Shown: in pieces, positions 63,084-64,000 of the stretch
Position numbering within the stretch: the stretch's first letter is position 1
Layout: every line of letters begins with the position of its first letter
NCBI RefSeq assembly: GCF_900086715.1
Contig: NZ_FLKH01000012.1
Coordinates: 310,001-374,000 of the forward strand
Origin: Gracilibacillus timonensis
GTDB taxonomy: Bacteria; Bacillota; Bacilli; Bacillales; Amphibacillaceae
Length of the DNA: 64,000 nt
Direction: 5' to 3'
The notes under the pieces: model-generated
Seen by the model: the letters and a program-made list of their open reading frames with translations, nothing else
Told to the model about the DNA's origin: nothing
Database searches by the model: none
Translations under genes and position numbers: made by a program

Positions 63084-64000
63084 ATGAGTAATTCGGCCGT
63101 GTTGACGGGCTTAAAACAGCTTGAGGTATCGTCTCAGACAACGCCTGAGGTGGCACTTGATGAGGTGATCATTCGAGTGAAAAACTGTGGTGTTTGTGGA
63201 ACCGATTTACATATATATCATGGTTATCCTGGAAGTGCAGAAGTAGTTCCGCCAAGGGTTTTAGGGCACGAGTTGGCAGGTGAGATTGTTGAGGTTGGAG
63301 AAGCGGTAAAAGACTTACAGGTAGGTGACCGCATTTCCGTTGATCCTAATATCTATTGTCATACGTGTGAGTTCTGTAGAAAAGGTTTACCAAATCTTTG
63401 TGAAAATCTGCAAGCAATCGGGGTGACCAGAGATGGTGGTATGGCGGAATATTGTGCCGTACCAGCTGCGAACTGCTATCCTATTCCTGATCAGATGACA
63501 TTTGAAGAAGCAGCATTAGTGGAACCACTTGGCTGTGTACTTCATGGTTACAAAAAATTAACCATCCGTCCAACTGACCATATCTTGATTATTGGTGGAG
63601 GTTTTATTGGTCAACTATTTCTTCAACTAGTAAAACAACAGGGAACAGCTAAAATTACCGTCAGCGAACCAATGACGGATAAGCATGATAAGTTAAAGCA
63701 ATTGGGAGCAACCGACACCATTAGTCCAGATGCCGTATCTGATGCTGCGCCAGCGGATATTGTTATCGAGTGTGTTGGGAGAAAGGATAGTGTAGAAACA
63801 GCGATTCAACAAGCAAAAAAAGGTGGACAGGTTTTGTTGTTCGGTGTCGCTTCTCCCGAACTAAAGGCAGAAATTGCACCATTTGAGATTTTTTCTAAGG
63901 AATTAAGGATATTTGGTTCTTTTGTAAATCCTTATACACATGAAGACGCCATTCAATTGATCGCAAATAAGCAGGTACAGGTAGAGGGGCTTATTAGTCA
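63084..64000 (+). CDS. Zinc-dependent medium-chain dehydrogenase, truncated by the window end
   Basis: First 305 codons. Catalytic zinc ligands are the Cys of NCGVCGTDLH and the His of LGHELAGE. Structural zinc cysteines are in CHTCEFCRKGLPNLC. The NAD(P) loop is IIGGGFIGQLF. This is the sorbitol/threonine-dehydrogenase-like group; the substrate is undecided. GGGGATGAG precedes the ATG. No stop occurs before 64000, so the gene continues beyond the window. Confidence 0.9.
   Translation, partial: MSNSAVLTGLKQLEVSSQTTPEVALDEVIIRVKNCGVCGTDLHIYHGYPGSAEVVPPRVLGHELAGEIVEVGEAVKDLQVGDRISVDPNIYCHTCEFCRKGLPNLCENLQAIGVTRDGGMAEYCAVPAANCYPIPDQMTFEEAALVEPLGCVLHGYKKLTIRPTDHILIIGGGFIGQLFLQLVKQQGTAKITVSEPMTDKHDKLKQLGATDTISPDAVSDAAPADIVIECVGRKDSVETAIQQAKKGGQVLLFGVASPELKAEIAPFEIFSKELRIFGSFVNPYTHEDAIQLIANKQVQVEGLIS

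Overview
The window reads as chromosome of a low-GC Gram-positive of the family Bacillaceae. Shine-Dalgarno sites are strong, TTG and GTG starts are common, the gene order pbpF-hemE-hemH-hemY matches Bacillus, and many genes have Bacillus-type homologues (ydbS-ydbT, csaA, queG, trmL, mtnU-mtnE). A halophilic or halotolerant genus such as Gracilibacillus would fit, but that is inference. There is one complete IS66-type insertion, no prophage and no CRISPR array.

Layout. 0.2-6 kb: penicillin-binding protein and the last steps of haem synthesis. 6-7.2 kb: gene-free DNA with a 547-bp element bounded by perfect inverted repeats. 7.2-14.7 kb: lipoate ligase, M48 peptidase, coiled-coil protein, small kinase-like protein, omega-amidase/aminotransferase pair and a GAF-GGDEF diguanylate cyclase. 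15-20.2 kb (minus strand): two membrane proteins behind a leader-peptide attenuator, then nrdA-nrdB-flavodoxin behind a promoter with two NrdR-like boxes. 20.4-25.7 kb: csaA, fructokinase, aldo/keto reductase, the IS66 element and a small anchored protein.

25.8-35.2 kb is the most striking region. It is a flavin-based extracellular electron transfer (EET) locus: dmkB and eetB homologues, a membrane-anchored type II NADH dehydrogenase (Ndh2), and divergently an ApbE flavinyltransferase lipoprotein, a DmkA prenyltransferase, a private ECF module (EcfA1-EcfA2-EcfT), and a separately promoted lipoprotein. The ndh2, apbE and lipoprotein promoters each carry a TTGTGAA/TTCACAA-type box just past the -10, suggesting shared control by Rex or an FNR/CRP-type protein. 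No EetA, PplA or flavin S-component is visible here.

35.4-43.9 kb: LysM-M14 endopeptidase, TetR regulator, then AEC transporter, LarA-family nickel-pincer enzyme, SDR dehydrogenase, LarE, gluconokinase and LarB. This set suggests a sugar-acid (gluconate/mannonate) 2-epimerase with two of its cofactor-making enzymes. 44.3-56.8 kb: PH-domain membrane proteins, a ZIP transporter with a metalloregulator-like box, tRNA-Gly, housekeeping genes, a response regulator lacking its phospho-acceptor Asp, and an AraC regulator. 56.9 kb: five hairpins at an exact 51-bp period. 57.4-62.2 kb: a five-gene carbohydrate operon (ThuA, two Gfo/Idh/MocA oxidoreductases, two TIM-barrel isomerase-like proteins). The window ends with a PTS EIIA protein and a truncated zinc-dependent dehydrogenase.
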